A stretch of DNA of 64,000 bases from C-114 sp963719285 (GTDB taxonomy: Bacteria; Chloroflexota; Limnocylindria; Limnocylindrales; CSP1-4): contig CAVRBO010000001.1 of assembly GCA_963719285.1 (NCBI GenBank), forward strand, positions 744,001-808,000, read 5' to 3'. Numbering within the stretch: the stretch's first letter is position 1; every line of letters starts with the position of its first letter. Positions 55,208 to 64,000 of this stretch are shown in pieces. The notes beneath the pieces were generated by a model. The model was not told where the DNA came from. It ran no database searches and saw only the letters and a list, made by a program, of their open reading frames with translations. A program made the position numbers and the translations under genes.

Positions 55208-57493
55208 CTAGTGGCGGAAGTGGCGGATGTCCGTCACGAGCATCGACGCGCCGGCCCTGTCGACCGCCGCGACGACCTCCGCGTCGCGCATGGAGCCGCC
55301 CGGCTGGACGAACGCGCCGACCCCGCCGGCCAGGCACGCTTCGACGCCGTCGGGGAATGGAAAGAACGCGTCCGAGGCGCAACTGGCGCCGGTCGTGGCA
55401 TCGGGACCCGAGATCGCGCGGGCCTTCTCGACCGCCTGTCGCGCGGCGTCCACCCGACTCGTCTGGCCGCTTCCGAGCCCGACCAGCCGGCCATCGCGGA
55501 CCAGCACGATCGCGTTGCTGGTCACGCCCCGGCACAGGCGCCAGGCGAGGTCGAGGTCGCGGCGCTCCGCGTCACTCGGCGGCCGGGCGCTGACGATGCG
55601 CCAGGTCGACGGATCGTCGGGGCTCGTGTCCGGCGCGGTCACCAGCACCGCGCCGCCGGCGGTCCGAAAGGCGCCGGTGGGCGACGGAGGCCGGGTGGTC
55701 GACGAAGAGGCGGACCGCTCGGCACCCAGGGCCGGATGGACGAGCACGCGCAGGTTGGGCTTGGTGGCGAGGATGTCGAGCGCCTCCGGGTCGTACGCCG
55801 GTGCCACAACGACCTCGAGGAAGATCGAGACGAGGGCCCTGGCGACCGCGGCGTCGACCGGGCGGGTGAATGCGACGACCCCGCCGAAGGCCGAGACCGG
55901 GTCGCCGGAGAGGGCCGCCTCCCACGCCCCGATGAGCGTGGCGCGTTCCGCCGCGCCACACGGGTTGGTGTGCTTGACGATGATGCAGCCGGGACCGCGG
56001 AGCGCTCCCGCGAGCGCCGCCGCGGCCGAGGCGTCGAGGACGTTGTTGTAGCTCAGGGCCTTGCCCTGGAGCGGCGGTGCGGCCGTCGCGAACGGGCCGG
56101 CCTCCGGGCGCTCCCCGGGGCGGCGGTAGCGGGCCGCCGGCTGGTGCGGGTTCTCGCCGTAGCGGAGGGTCTCGACCTTCTCGAGCGCGATCGTGAGCGT
56201 CGGCGGGTAGGGATCGGGCGCGCCGGGCAGGCCGGGTTCGGACGGCAGCTCGGCGCCGGCAGCGGCCATCCTGGGCGGCAGCTCCTCGACGATCCGGGCG
56301 TCGTACGCGGCCGTGTGCGCGAACGCCTCGACGGCCAGTGCGGCCCGCAGGCCCGCGGGCACGTTCCCCTCCTCCGCCAGGGCGGAGAGGATCGCCGGGT
56401 AGCGCGACGGCGAGGTCACGACCGCGACGTTGGCGTGGTTCTTGGCCGCGGCGCGGACCATCGACGGCCCGCCGATGTCGATCTCCTCGACGAGGGCGTC
56501 GAGGGCGATGCCGGGGCGCGCTGCAGCTTCCGCGAACGGGTAGAGGTTGACGACGACGAGCTCGAACGGGGCGATCGCGGCGGCCAGGAGCTGGCGCCGG
56601 TGATCCTCGAGCCGGCGATCGGCCAGGATGCCACCGTGGATCCGGGGGTGGAGCGTCTTCACCCGCCCGTCGAGCATCTCCGGGAAGCCGGTGACCGCGG
56701 CCACGTCGGTGACCGGGAGGCCCGCCTCGCGCAGGGCTCCGGCGGTGCCGCCGGTCGAGACGAGCTCGAAGCGATACGCGACGAGCCCGCGTGCCAGCTC
56801 GACGAGGCCCGTCTTGTCGCTGACCGAGAGGAGCGCACGGTGCGGGACCGGCACGGTCGCCTCGGCCCGGGCGATGTCGATCGTCGCTCGCCGGCCATCG
56901 GTCGAGACCGCCCCGGCGAGCATCAGGCCGACGACCCGTGGCAGGAGCCGGTGTTCCACCGCCTGGATCCGGGCGTGCAGGCTCTGCCCGTCGTCGCCCG
57001 CCACGATCGGGACGGCCTCCTGGGCCACGATCGGGCCGCCGTCGAGCGTGGCGTCGACGATGTGGACCGTCGCGCCGCTCACGACCGCCCCGTGGGCGAG
57101 GGCGTCGCGGACCGCGTGGGCGCCTGGGAACGCGGGCAGTAGGGATGGGTGCGTGTTCACGATCCGGCCCGGATGGGCCGCCAGCGTCACCGGTCCCACG
57201 ATCCGCATGTATCCGGCCAGAACGACGAGGTCCGGTCGGGCACCGTCCAGCGCGTCCGCGAACGCGTCGTCCGCGCCACCCGGGACGAGCGCCGTGTCGA
57301 TGCCCTGCTCGGACGCCCAGTCGAGGGCCGGGCAGGGCCGATCCGCGACGACGAGCACGATCCGACCGCCGAGCTCGCCACGCCGTTCGGCGGCGACCAG
57401 CGCCCGGAGGTTGCTGCCGGCGCCGCTGACGGCGACGGCGATCCGACCCTCCACCCGCACCTCCATCCGATCGTCGGCCGGAGACCCGCTCAC
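55208..57493 (-). CDS. purNH: PurN-PurH fusion: GAR formyltransferase + AICAR formyltransferase/IMP cyclohydrolase
   Basis: 761 residues as one frame. Residues about 15-205 are PurN: VSGAGSNLRALVAAERRGEL and catalytic N113, H115 and D151 (NTHPSLLPAFPG, DGGPIVAQEA). A linker of about 10 residues joins, at about 216, a complete PurH: ALLSVSDKTGLVELARGLVA (cyclohydrolase), GFPEMLDGRVKTLHPRIHGG, YGENPHQPAARYR, and K507-H508 in IIVKHTNPCGAA (AICAR formyltransferase), ending FPFPDGVEACLAGGVGAFVQ. It would catalyse purine steps 3, 9 and 10, two using formyl-tetrahydrofolate. The GTG start overlaps purM. No stop exists in any frame near the junction, so a single base error cannot create the fusion. 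Confidence 0.93.
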   Translation of the reverse strand: MSGSPADDRMEVRVEGRIAVAVSGAGSNLRALVAAERRGELGGRIVLVVADRPCPALDWASEQGIDTALVPGGADDAFADALDGARPDLVVLAGYMRIVGPVTLAAHPGRIVNTHPSLLPAFPGAHAVRDALAHGAVVSGATVHIVDATLDGGPIVAQEAVPIVAGDDGQSLHARIQAVEHRLLPRVVGLMLAGAVSTDGRRATIDIARAEATVPVPHRALLSVSDKTGLVELARGLVAYRFELVSTGGTAGALREAGLPVTDVAAVTGFPEMLDGRVKTLHPRIHGGILADRRLEDHRRQLLAAAIAPFELVVVNLYPFAEAAARPGIALDALVEEIDIGGPSMVRAAAKNHANVAVVTSPSRYPAILSALAEEGNVPAGLRAALAVEAFAHTAAYDARIVEELPPRMAAAGAELPSEPGLPGAPDPYPPTLTIALEKVETLRYGENPHQPAARYRRPGERPEAGPFATAAPPLQGKALSYNNVLDASAAAALAGALRGPGCIIVKHTNPCGAAERATLIGAWEAALSGDPVSAFGGVVAFTRPVDAAVARALVSIFLEVVVAPAYDPEALDILATKPNLRVLVHPALGAERSASSSTTRPPSPTGAFRTAGGAVLVTAPDTSPDDPSTWRIVSARPPSDAERRDLDLAWRLCRGVTSNAIVLVRDGRLVGLGSGQTSRVDAARQAVEKARAISGPDATTGASCASDAFFPFPDGVEACLAGGVGAFVQPGGSMRDAEVVAAVDRAGASMLVTDIRHFRH

Positions 57494-58650
57494 CGGCCGT
57501 CGCCCGCCTCGCCCAGGCGACCCTCCACGTACCGGGCGCCGAGCGCATCGAGCGGGCCGACCTCGCCGACCCGCCAGGCCGGCACCCCGGACCGGGCGAG
57601 ACTGGCGATGGAGGCCCCCACGGCATCAGCGGGCACGATCGCGACCATCCCGAGCCCGCCGTTGAAGGTGGCCCGGAGCTCGGCGTCATCGATGCCGGCA
57701 GCGGTCGCGATGAGCCGCATCACCGGGGGCAGCGGCCAGCGCGCCGGGTCGAGTCGCGCCCCCAGGGCGTCGGGCAGCGCCCGCGGCACGTTCCCGGGCA
57801 GTCCGCCGCCGGTGATGTGGGCCAGGCCGTGGATCTCGGGCCGTCCCGGGACCTGTTCGAGGTCGTCGCGTAACCGGAGCACGGCCCGGGCGTAGATCCG
57901 GGTCGGTGTCAGGAGCACGTCCCCGAGGGTGGACCCCGCCGGCCCCTCGTCCTCGACCGCGACACCGACCGCCCGCCGGTGCACCGCGGCGTACGGATCG
58001 CCCAGGTCCCAACCGGCCTCCGCCAGCACCGCCCGGACGAGCGAGAACCCGTTCGAGTGGAGGCCGGACGCCCCGAGTCCCACGATCGCGTCCCCGGCCC
58101 GGACGGCGGACCCGTCGATGAGCCGTGGGCGCTCCACGACCCCGGTGCACGCGCCGGCCAGGTCGACCTCGTCCGGCTCCATGATCCCCGGGTGCTCCGC
58201 GGTCTCCCCGCCCACGAGGGCGCAGCCGGCGAGCCGGCATCCCGCGGCGACCCCGGCGACGATCGTGGCGACCCGTTCGGGATCGAGCCGGCCGACCGCG
58301 ACATAGTCAAGGAAGAACAGCGGCTCGGCCCCGGCGCACACGACGTCGTCGGCGCACATCGCGACCAGATCGATGCCCAGGCCCTCGTAGCGCCCGGCCG
58401 TCCGCGCGATCGCCGTCTTCGTGCCAACGCCGTCGGTCGACGAGACGAGAAGCGGCTCCCGGTAGCCGTCGGGGATGGCGATCGCCCCGCCGAAACCGCC
58501 GAGCCCGCCCACCACCTCGGGCCGGGCGGTCGAGGCGACCGCGGCCCGCATGAGCTCGACCGCCCGGTCGCCTGCCTGGACGTCGACGCCGGAGCGCGTG
58601 TAGGCCGACCGCCCCGCCGCGCCCTTGCCCTCGAGCATGCCCGCGCTCAC
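57490..58650 (-). CDS. purM: Phosphoribosylformylglycinamidine cyclo-ligase
   Basis: 386 residues from GTG 58650 overlapping the purF stop (GTGA). AIR synthetase signatures: YTRSGVDVQAGDRAVELM, LLVSSTDGVGTKTAIA, CADDVVCAGAEPLFFLDY, GCALVGGETAEHPGIM, ITGGGLPGNVPRALPD and TFNGGLGMVAIVPAD. Converts FGAM to AIR with ATP. In the middle of the purine operon. Confidence 0.96.
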   Translation of the reverse strand: MSAGMLEGKGAAGRSAYTRSGVDVQAGDRAVELMRAAVASTARPEVVGGLGGFGGAIAIPDGYREPLLVSSTDGVGTKTAIARTAGRYEGLGIDLVAMCADDVVCAGAEPLFFLDYVAVGRLDPERVATIVAGVAAGCRLAGCALVGGETAEHPGIMEPDEVDLAGACTGVVERPRLIDGSAVRAGDAIVGLGASGLHSNGFSLVRAVLAEAGWDLGDPYAAVHRRAVGVAVEDEGPAGSTLGDVLLTPTRIYARAVLRLRDDLEQVPGRPEIHGLAHITGGGLPGNVPRALPDALGARLDPARWPLPPVMRLIATAAGIDDAELRATFNGGLGMVAIVPADAVGASIASLARSGVPAWRVGEVGPLDALGARYVEGRLGEAGDGR

Positions 58651-60123
58651 CCGGGCGCCAAGACGGGCATCTCCTCGAGGATGAACTTGCGCGCCGCGAC
58701 GTCGTACGGGACGGGCTCCGGGTAGATCCCGTCGAAGCACGCGAAGCAGAACCCCTCGTAGGGCAGGTCGAGGGCGGCGAGGACGCCCCGGATCGACAGG
58801 TACCCGAGCGAGTCCGCGCCGATGAACGCCCGGATCTCCTCGACCGTGGAGGTGGCGGCGATGAGCTCGGTCTCGACCTGGGTATCGATGCCGTAGAAGC
58901 ACGGATGGTAGATCGGCGGTGCGCTGATCCGGACGTGGACCTCGGCGGCGCCCGCCTTGCGCAGGAGCGCGACGATCTGCTTGGTCGTCGTGCCCCGGAC
59001 GATCGAATCGTCCACGACCGTGAGCTTCCGTCCGCGGACGACCTCCCGGAGCGGATTGAGCTTGATCGTGACGCCTCGCTGGCGCATGGTCTGGGACGGC
59101 TGGATGAACGTGCGCCCGGTGTACCGGTTGCGGACCAGTCCCTCGCGATACGGGATCCCGGACGCCTCGGCGAACCCGGCCGCGGCGGGGGCTCCGGTGT
59201 CCGGTACGGGCATGACCAGATCGGTGAGCGCAGGATGCTCGCGAGCGAGCTCCATCCCCATCCGGCGCCGGACCTCGTAGAGGTTGCGCCCCTCCATGTA
59301 CGAATCCGGGCGGGCGAAGTAGATGAGCTCGAACACGCACAGGGCCGGGGTCGCCGGGGCGAAGCGGATCGAGCGCGGCTCCCTGCCCTCCTCGAGGACG
59401 ACGATCTCGCCGGGCTCGACGTCGCGCACGTACTCCGCGCCGACGATGTCGAGGCCGGCCGTCTCCGAGCTGAGGCACCAGCCGTCGGCGGTGACGGCGT
59501 CCGACGGCCACAGCTCGGGGGCGCGCTCGGCCGCGTCCGGGGCGGGCAGGCGGCCGAGCACGAGCGGGCGGAAGCCGAACGGGTCCCGGATCCCGATCAC
59601 TCGTTTCTCGTCGAGCACGACGAGGGTGTAGGCCCCGCGGACCGTGGGCAGGACCCGGACGAGCGCGTCGACCGTGTCCGCGGCGGGCTCGTCGGCGAGG
59701 AGCGCGGTGAGCAGCTCGGTGTCGGTCGAGGCGGGCAGGCGCGCTCTGCCGCCGCGCAGCCGCCCGAGAAGCTCGCGCGTGTTGACGAGGTTGCCGTTGT
59801 GGCCGATCGCAAGCGCGCGCCGCGGGCCCAGGCGGAACGTGGGCTGGGCGTTCTCCCAGACCGTGGAGCCCGTGGTGGAGTAGCGGCAATGGGCGATCGC
59901 GAGGCGGCCACGCAGGCTCGGCAGGCGCCGCTCGTCCAGGACGCTCGAGATCGAGCCCCAGGTCCTTGTAGAGCATGAGCTGCTCGCCGTCGCTCACGGC
60001 CAGACCGGCCGACTCCTGGCCGCGGTGCTGGAGCGCGAACAGGCCGAGCGCGGCGACCGTTCCCGCCTCCATCCCCGATCCGTCGAAGCCCGCCGGGAGG
60101 ACCGCCCCGAACACCCCGCACAC
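58647..60123 (-). CDS. purF: Amidophosphoribosyltransferase, one frameshift
   Basis: GTG 60123 gives M-C-G-V-F-G, placing the catalytic Cys2 at the N-terminus after Met removal; AGGAGGG lies upstream. The frame runs through ALQHRGQESAGLAV to KDLGL, where an extra base near 59951-59956 shifts it. The adjacent frame continues ISSVLDERRLPSLRGRLAIA, HCRYSTTGSTVWENAQP and GHNGNLVNTRELLGR, and from LDEKRVIGIRDPFGFRPLVL to the PRPP loop LTVVDDSIVRGTTTKQIV and stop 58647. Repaired length about 491. First committed step of purine synthesis. Length modulo 3 fits one inserted base. The defect is most likely a sequence error. Confidence 0.93.
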
Positions 60124-60124
60124 G

Positions 60125-62530
60125 TCAGCGGCCCTCCTGTCGGGTGGCCGTCGGCGCACTCGACGCCGGCGCGATCCCGAGGGCGCGTTCGAGCCCGTGC
60201 TCCCAGGCATGGCGCAGGTCGTGGATCGCGACGTCGAGCGCGTCCGCCACGCTCGATCCGCGACCCTCGGCGGCGCCCGTCGCGCCGTGCCCGGTGAGCT
60301 CGACGAGGAGCCGTTCGCCGCCTACGACGCCGATCTCCTCGGCCGGCAGGCTGAACTGGCGGGCCAGCAGCAGGAGGGCGGCCGCGTGGCGCGGCCGGCA
60401 GGTGAGGACGAGGCGCGACGGGCTCTCACCGAACAGCTCGACCGCGGGCGAGCCGCTGATCGGGAGCCGCACGCGGGCGCCCAAGCCGCTCCACATGGCC
60501 GCCTCCGCGAGGGCTACTCCGAGCCCGCCGCCGGAGACGTCCTGGGCCGAGGCGACGAGGCCGCGGGCGATGGCCTCGCGCACGAAGGCCTGCACCGCGC
60601 GCTCCCGGTCGAGGTCGATGGCCGGCGGGCCGTCCTCCGGCGCGACGCCGGCCAGGTCCGCATAGGCCGAGCCGGCGAGGCCCGGCGTCGCCTCCCCGAC
60701 GAGCACGACCGCGTCGCCGTCCGCCGCGAACGCGGGGCCGACCAGGAGGGCCACGTCGTCGAGCAGCCCGACCACGCCGATCTCGGGGGTCGGGGCGATC
60801 GCCCCGCCGGGCGACTCGTTGTACAGCGAGACGTTGCCGCCGGTGACCGGCAGGCCGAGGGCCCGGCAGGCGTCGCCCAGCCCACGGACGGCCTCGCTGA
60901 GCTGCCAGAACGCCTCGGGCCGCGTCGGGTCGCCGTAGTTGAGGCAGTTGGTGACGCCGAGCGGCCGGGCGCCGGTGATCGCGACGTTACGGGTCGCCTC
61001 CGCGACGCTCAGCGCCGCCCCGAGCCACGGGTCGAGTGCGCCGACCGCCTGGTTCGCGTCGGTCGAGGCGACGAGCGCCTTCGGCGTGCCCTTCACCCGG
61101 AGCACCGCCGCGCCGTGACCGGGCCCCACGATCGTGTTCGTCTGGACGGTTGAGTCGTACTGGTCGGTGACCCACCGCCGCGAGGCGAGATTGGGGCTGC
61201 CGACGAGCGCCGTGAGCACCGCGCCCGGGTCCATCCCGCGCTCGGGGAGGCCCTCCCCGCTCGCCCCCGTCTCGGCCGGGCCCGGGGCCGGTGCCTCCCG
61301 CCGTCGCTGCGGCGGCGCGGACAGGCGGTCGTGGACGATGGCGTCCGAGGTGAGGGCGCGGGCGGGGACCCGGGCGATCTCGACGGCGACCGGCCCCGGC
61401 CGGCCGGCGGCCGTGATGCCGCCGCTGACGATCGCGATGTCGCCGTCGTCGGTCACCCGACCGATGACCGCGGCCGGCAGCCCCCAGCGCGCACAGACGG
61501 CCTGCACGGCGGCCAGCCGCTCGGGCAGGACGACGGCGCACATGCGCTCCTGCGACTCGCTGATCATCACCTCGAACGGGGCCATGCCCGGCTCGCGGCG
61601 CGGGATCGCGTCGAGGTCGACGAGCATGCCCGTCCCGCCGCGATCGGCCAGTTCGGACGTGGCGCAGGTGACGCCGCCGGCGCCCAGGTCCTGGAGGCCC
61701 TCGACAAGGCCGCCTTCGATGAGCTCGAGGCTCGCCTCGATGAGGAGCTTCTCGGCGAACGGGTCGCCGACCTGGACGGACGGCCGCTTGGACGGATCGT
61801 CGTCCGTGAACGTCGCCGAGGCGAGGACGGACGCCCCGCCGATGCCGTCCCGGCCGGTCGCCGAGCCGAACAGGACGACGAGGTTGCCCGGCCCCGGCGC
61901 GCTCGCCAGGGTGAGCCGTTCGAGTTGGAGGAGGCCGATCGCCATGACGTTGACGAGCGGATTGCCTCCGTACGACGGGTCGAAGACGAGCTCACCCCCG
62001 ACGGTCGGCACGCCGACGCAGTTGCCGTACCCGCCCACACCCCGGACGACCCCATCGACCAGGTGGCGGGTCCGCGGGTCGGCCGGATCGCCGAAACGGA
62101 GGGCGTCGAGGACCGCGATCGGCCGGGCGCCCATCGTGAAGATGTCGCGCAGGATCCCGCCCACGCCGGTCGCGGCGCCCTGGTACGGCTCGACGGCAGA
62201 TGGGTGATTGTGCGACTCGATCTTGAACGCGACGCCCAGGCCGTCGCCGATGTCGATGACACCGGCGTTCTCGCCCGGTCCGGCCACGACGCCCTCGCCG
62301 GCCGTCGGCAGGGTCCGCAGGAGCGGGCGCGAGCTCTTGTACGAGCAGTGCTCGCTCCACATGACGCTGAACATCGCGAGCTCGAGGTCGTTGGGGTCGC
62401 GGCCGAGCCGGGTCCGGATCGCGCCAAGCTCATCGTCCGTGATCCCCAGCGCGCGGTGGAGCGGCGCGGCCCGCGCCGGCGTCGTGGGCTCGTCGGCCGG
62501 ACCGGCCGGGGCCATCGGCTCGGCGGTCAC
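60125..62530 (-). CDS. purL: Phosphoribosylformylglycinamidine synthase subunit PurL
   Basis: 801 residues from GTG 62530 overlapping purQ's stop. Small-type PurL that works with PurQ and PurS: SVMWSEHCSYKSSRPLLRTL, FKIESHNHPSAVEPYQGAAT, GGNPLVNVMAIGLLQLERLT, GGVTCATSELADRGGTGMLV, YDSTVQTNT, and VTNCLNYGDPTRPEAFWQLS. About 50-60 residues longer than usual, mainly a Pro/Gly/Glu-rich stretch near residue 415. Makes FGAM from FGAR. Confidence 0.97.
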   Translation of the reverse strand: MTAEPMAPAGPADEPTTPARAAPLHRALGITDDELGAIRTRLGRDPNDLELAMFSVMWSEHCSYKSSRPLLRTLPTAGEGVVAGPGENAGVIDIGDGLGVAFKIESHNHPSAVEPYQGAATGVGGILRDIFTMGARPIAVLDALRFGDPADPRTRHLVDGVVRGVGGYGNCVGVPTVGGELVFDPSYGGNPLVNVMAIGLLQLERLTLASAPGPGNLVVLFGSATGRDGIGGASVLASATFTDDDPSKRPSVQVGDPFAEKLLIEASLELIEGGLVEGLQDLGAGGVTCATSELADRGGTGMLVDLDAIPRREPGMAPFEVMISESQERMCAVVLPERLAAVQAVCARWGLPAAVIGRVTDDGDIAIVSGGITAAGRPGPVAVEIARVPARALTSDAIVHDRLSAPPQRRREAPAPGPAETGASGEGLPERGMDPGAVLTALVGSPNLASRRWVTDQYDSTVQTNTIVGPGHGAAVLRVKGTPKALVASTDANQAVGALDPWLGAALSVAEATRNVAITGARPLGVTNCLNYGDPTRPEAFWQLSEAVRGLGDACRALGLPVTGGNVSLYNESPGGAIAPTPEIGVVGLLDDVALLVGPAFAADGDAVVLVGEATPGLAGSAYADLAGVAPEDGPPAIDLDRERAVQAFVREAIARGLVASAQDVSGGGLGVALAEAAMWSGLGARVRLPISGSPAVELFGESPSRLVLTCRPRHAAALLLLARQFSLPAEEIGVVGGERLLVELTGHGATGAAEGRGSSVADALDVAIHDLRHAWEHGLERALGIAPASSAPTATRQEGR

Positions 62531-63273
62531 CGGGCCCCCACCGCCACGGGCCCGCCGGCCGCCGCGCGTTCGGCGGCGGCATCCACGAGCGAGCGCAGGA
62601 GCGCCAGGCCGTCATCGGAGCCCAGGATCCCTTCGGCCGCCCGTTCCGGGTGGGGCATCAGGCCGGCCACGTTGCCGGCCCGGGCGATCACCCCGGCGAT
62701 CGCCCGGAGCGAGCCGTTCGGGTTCGCCTGGGTGTCGCCCGGTTCGGCCGGGCTCCCATCGGGCCGGGCGTACCGGAACAGGACCTGCCCGTCGGCTTCG
62801 AGCGCGTCGAGGGCGGCCTCGTCGGCGTAATAACAGCCCTCCCCGTGGGCGATCGGCAGGCGGAGCGGGCCGGTGCCTGCCAGGGCCCGCGTGAACGGCG
62901 TGTCGAGCCGTTCGGGGACGATATGGACATCGCGCCCGAGGAAGCGCAGGCCACGGTTGCGCAGGAGCGCGCCGGGCACGAGCCCGGCCTCGGCGAGGAC
63001 CTGGAACCCGTTGCAGATGCCGAGCACGAGCCCGCCATCCGCGGCGAAGGCGGCGACGCTGCGCATGACCGGGCTGAACCTGGCGATGACACCGGCCCGC
63101 AGGTAGTCCCCGTAGGCGAAGCCGCCCGGCAGGACGACCGCCGCCACCCCGGCCAGGTCGGCCACCTCATGCCACAGGGCGACCGGCTCGGCCCCCGCGA
63201 GCTCGAGGCCGTGGAGCGTGTCGGTGTCGCAGTTGCTGCCCGGGAACACGACGACGCCGACCCGCACGGTCAT
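62527..63273 (-). CDS. purQ: Phosphoribosylformylglycinamidine synthase subunit PurQ
   Basis: 248 residues. Class I glutamine amidotransferase: VGVVVFPGSNCDTDTLHGLE, VLPGGFAYGDYLRAG, nucleophile Cys in LGICNGFQVLAEAGL and the His-Glu pair in MPHPERAAE. It supplies ammonia to PurL. Overlaps purS and purL by 4 bp. Confidence 0.97.
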   Translation of the reverse strand: MTVRVGVVVFPGSNCDTDTLHGLELAGAEPVALWHEVADLAGVAAVVLPGGFAYGDYLRAGVIARFSPVMRSVAAFAADGGLVLGICNGFQVLAEAGLVPGALLRNRGLRFLGRDVHIVPERLDTPFTRALAGTGPLRLPIAHGEGCYYADEAALDALEADGQVLFRYARPDGSPAEPGDTQANPNGSLRAIAGVIARAGNVAGLMPHPERAAEGILGSDDGLALLRSLVDAAAERAAAGGPVAVGAR

Positions 63274-63566
63274 CGGCCGGGGGTCCCGACGACGGCCGGG
63301 GCGAGCGCGCCGAGCAGCTCGATCGCGTAGGACTCGATGAGCGGGTTCGCCAGCAGCTCGCCGGCCATCCGCTCGGCCGTGGCCCGCGCGGCCGGCTCGT
63401 CGGCGGCCTCGACCGTCAGCTCGACCCGCCGGCCCACGCGGACGCCGGAGACGCCGGTCACGCCGAGGTGGCCGAGACTGCCTTCCACCGCCCGACCCTG
63501 CGGGTCGAGGATGCCGTCCTTGGGCAGGACGTTGACCGCGTACCGGAAGCGCTGCGGATCGCTCAT
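63270..63566 (-). CDS. purS: Phosphoribosylformylglycinamidine synthase subunit PurS
   Basis: 98 residues; YAVNVLPKDGILDPQGRAVE, SLGHLGVTGVSGVRVGRRVE and ELLANPLIESYAIE are the PurS pattern. Structural subunit joining PurQ and PurL. ATGA overlaps on both sides. Confidence 0.96.
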   Translation of the reverse strand: MSDPQRFRYAVNVLPKDGILDPQGRAVEGSLGHLGVTGVSGVRVGRRVELTVEAADEPAARATAERMAGELLANPLIESYAIELLGALAPAVVGTPGR

Positions 63567-64000
63567 CGGGCGAGCACGTCCTCCGTGAGATAGCGGGTGA
63601 AACTCGCCCCGGTGATGCGCTCGAAGGCGGCGACGTACCGCTCGCGCGTGCCGGCCACGACGTCGGCCGGGAGGTCCGGCCCGGGCGCCGTCTTGTCCCA
63701 GCCCGAGGCGAGGAGCCAGTCCCGCACGAATTGCTTGTCGAACGATGCCTGGGCCCGACCGGGCTCCCAGGTCGCGGCGTCCCAGAACCGGGACGAATCC
63801 GGCGTCAGGACCTCGTCGGCGAGGACGAGCTCGTGGCTGTGCGGGTCGAGGCCGAACTCGAACTTCGTATCGGCGAGCAGCACGCCGGCCCGCTCGGCGA
63901 CCGCCGCACCGTACCCGTACAGGCGGATCGCCACGTCGCGGATCCGGCCGGCGAGCGTCGTCGCGGCCGCGTCGCCACCGAGCAGTTCGATCATCGCCTC
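63563..64000 (-). CDS. purC: SAICAR synthetase (N-terminal part beyond window)
   Basis: The frame is open to the right edge and gives the C-terminal ~145 residues: LLADTKFEFGLDPHSHELVL, ADEVLTPDSSRFWDAATWEP, FDKQFVRDWLLASGWDKTAP and RYVAAFERITGASFTRYL, the PurC signature region. First visible gene of the operon; the true start lies outside. Confidence 0.95.
   Translation of the reverse strand, partial: EAMIELLGGDAAATTLAGRIRDVAIRLYGYGAAVAERAGVLLADTKFEFGLDPHSHELVLADEVLTPDSSRFWDAATWEPGRAQASFDKQFVRDWLLASGWDKTAPGPDLPADVVAGTRERYVAAFERITGASFTRYLTEDVLAR

Overview
This 64 kb window is very GC-rich bacterial chromosome. It is densely packed, with many 4-bp ATGA/GTGA overlaps, frequent GTG starts and many lipobox lipoproteins. 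Two deazaflavin-type split-barrel proteins, a CIRCE-controlled groESL and a complete purCSQLFM(NH) operon fit a Chloroflexota lineage (Limnocylindria-like) or, less likely, a high-GC actinobacterium. This placement is inference; there is no rRNA to check it, and I found no tRNA, CRISPR array, insertion sequence or prophage.

Layout. 1-7 kb: a lipoprotein with an Excalibur-like end cut by the window edge, an MFS transporter, a hotdog thioesterase and dnaE. 7-14 kb: an ECF sigma factor paired with a membrane protein carrying an outside Kelch propeller, a relic of an S15 peptidase, a frameshifted metallo-beta-lactamase-fold hydrolase, a Na/Ca-type antiporter, a class III adenylate cyclase and a minimal zincin. 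14-20.6 kb: a lipoprotein SGNH hydrolase, then a BmpA-type nucleoside ABC importer (binding protein, double ATPase, two permeases) and a CoA-binding protein. 21-23 kb: gatB with two small membrane proteins. 23-30 kb: a CebR-like LacI regulator with a pair of operators, a carbohydrate ABC importer with a CebR-like operator, and a cytoplasmic GH116 glycosidase. 30-35 kb: aminotransferase, SRPBCC protein, gatCA and an unknown two-gene unit. 35-40 kb: a stress/redox island (zinc alcohol dehydrogenase, tandem universal stress protein, flavodoxin-like protein, two PPOX/F420-type proteins and two short proteins opening with a WID motif). 40-46 kb: ligA, an FMN alpha-hydroxy-acid oxidase and a UvrD/PcrA helicase. 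46-52 kb: lipoproteins, groESL with promoter and CIRCE, an AMIN-like lipoprotein. 52-64 kb: tatD, metG, a small helical protein and the purine operon, read right to left, in which PurN and PurH form one polypeptide.

Several otherwise intact conserved genes (metG twice, purF, the BMP lipoprotein, the MBL hydrolase) are broken by single-base frameshifts. Because metG and purF are normally essential, residual sequencing or assembly indels are the simplest explanation; corrected extents are given. The most interesting biology is the PurN-PurH fusion, the ECF sigma/Kelch pair, the LacI-ABC-GH116 sugar module with its operators, and the stress island.
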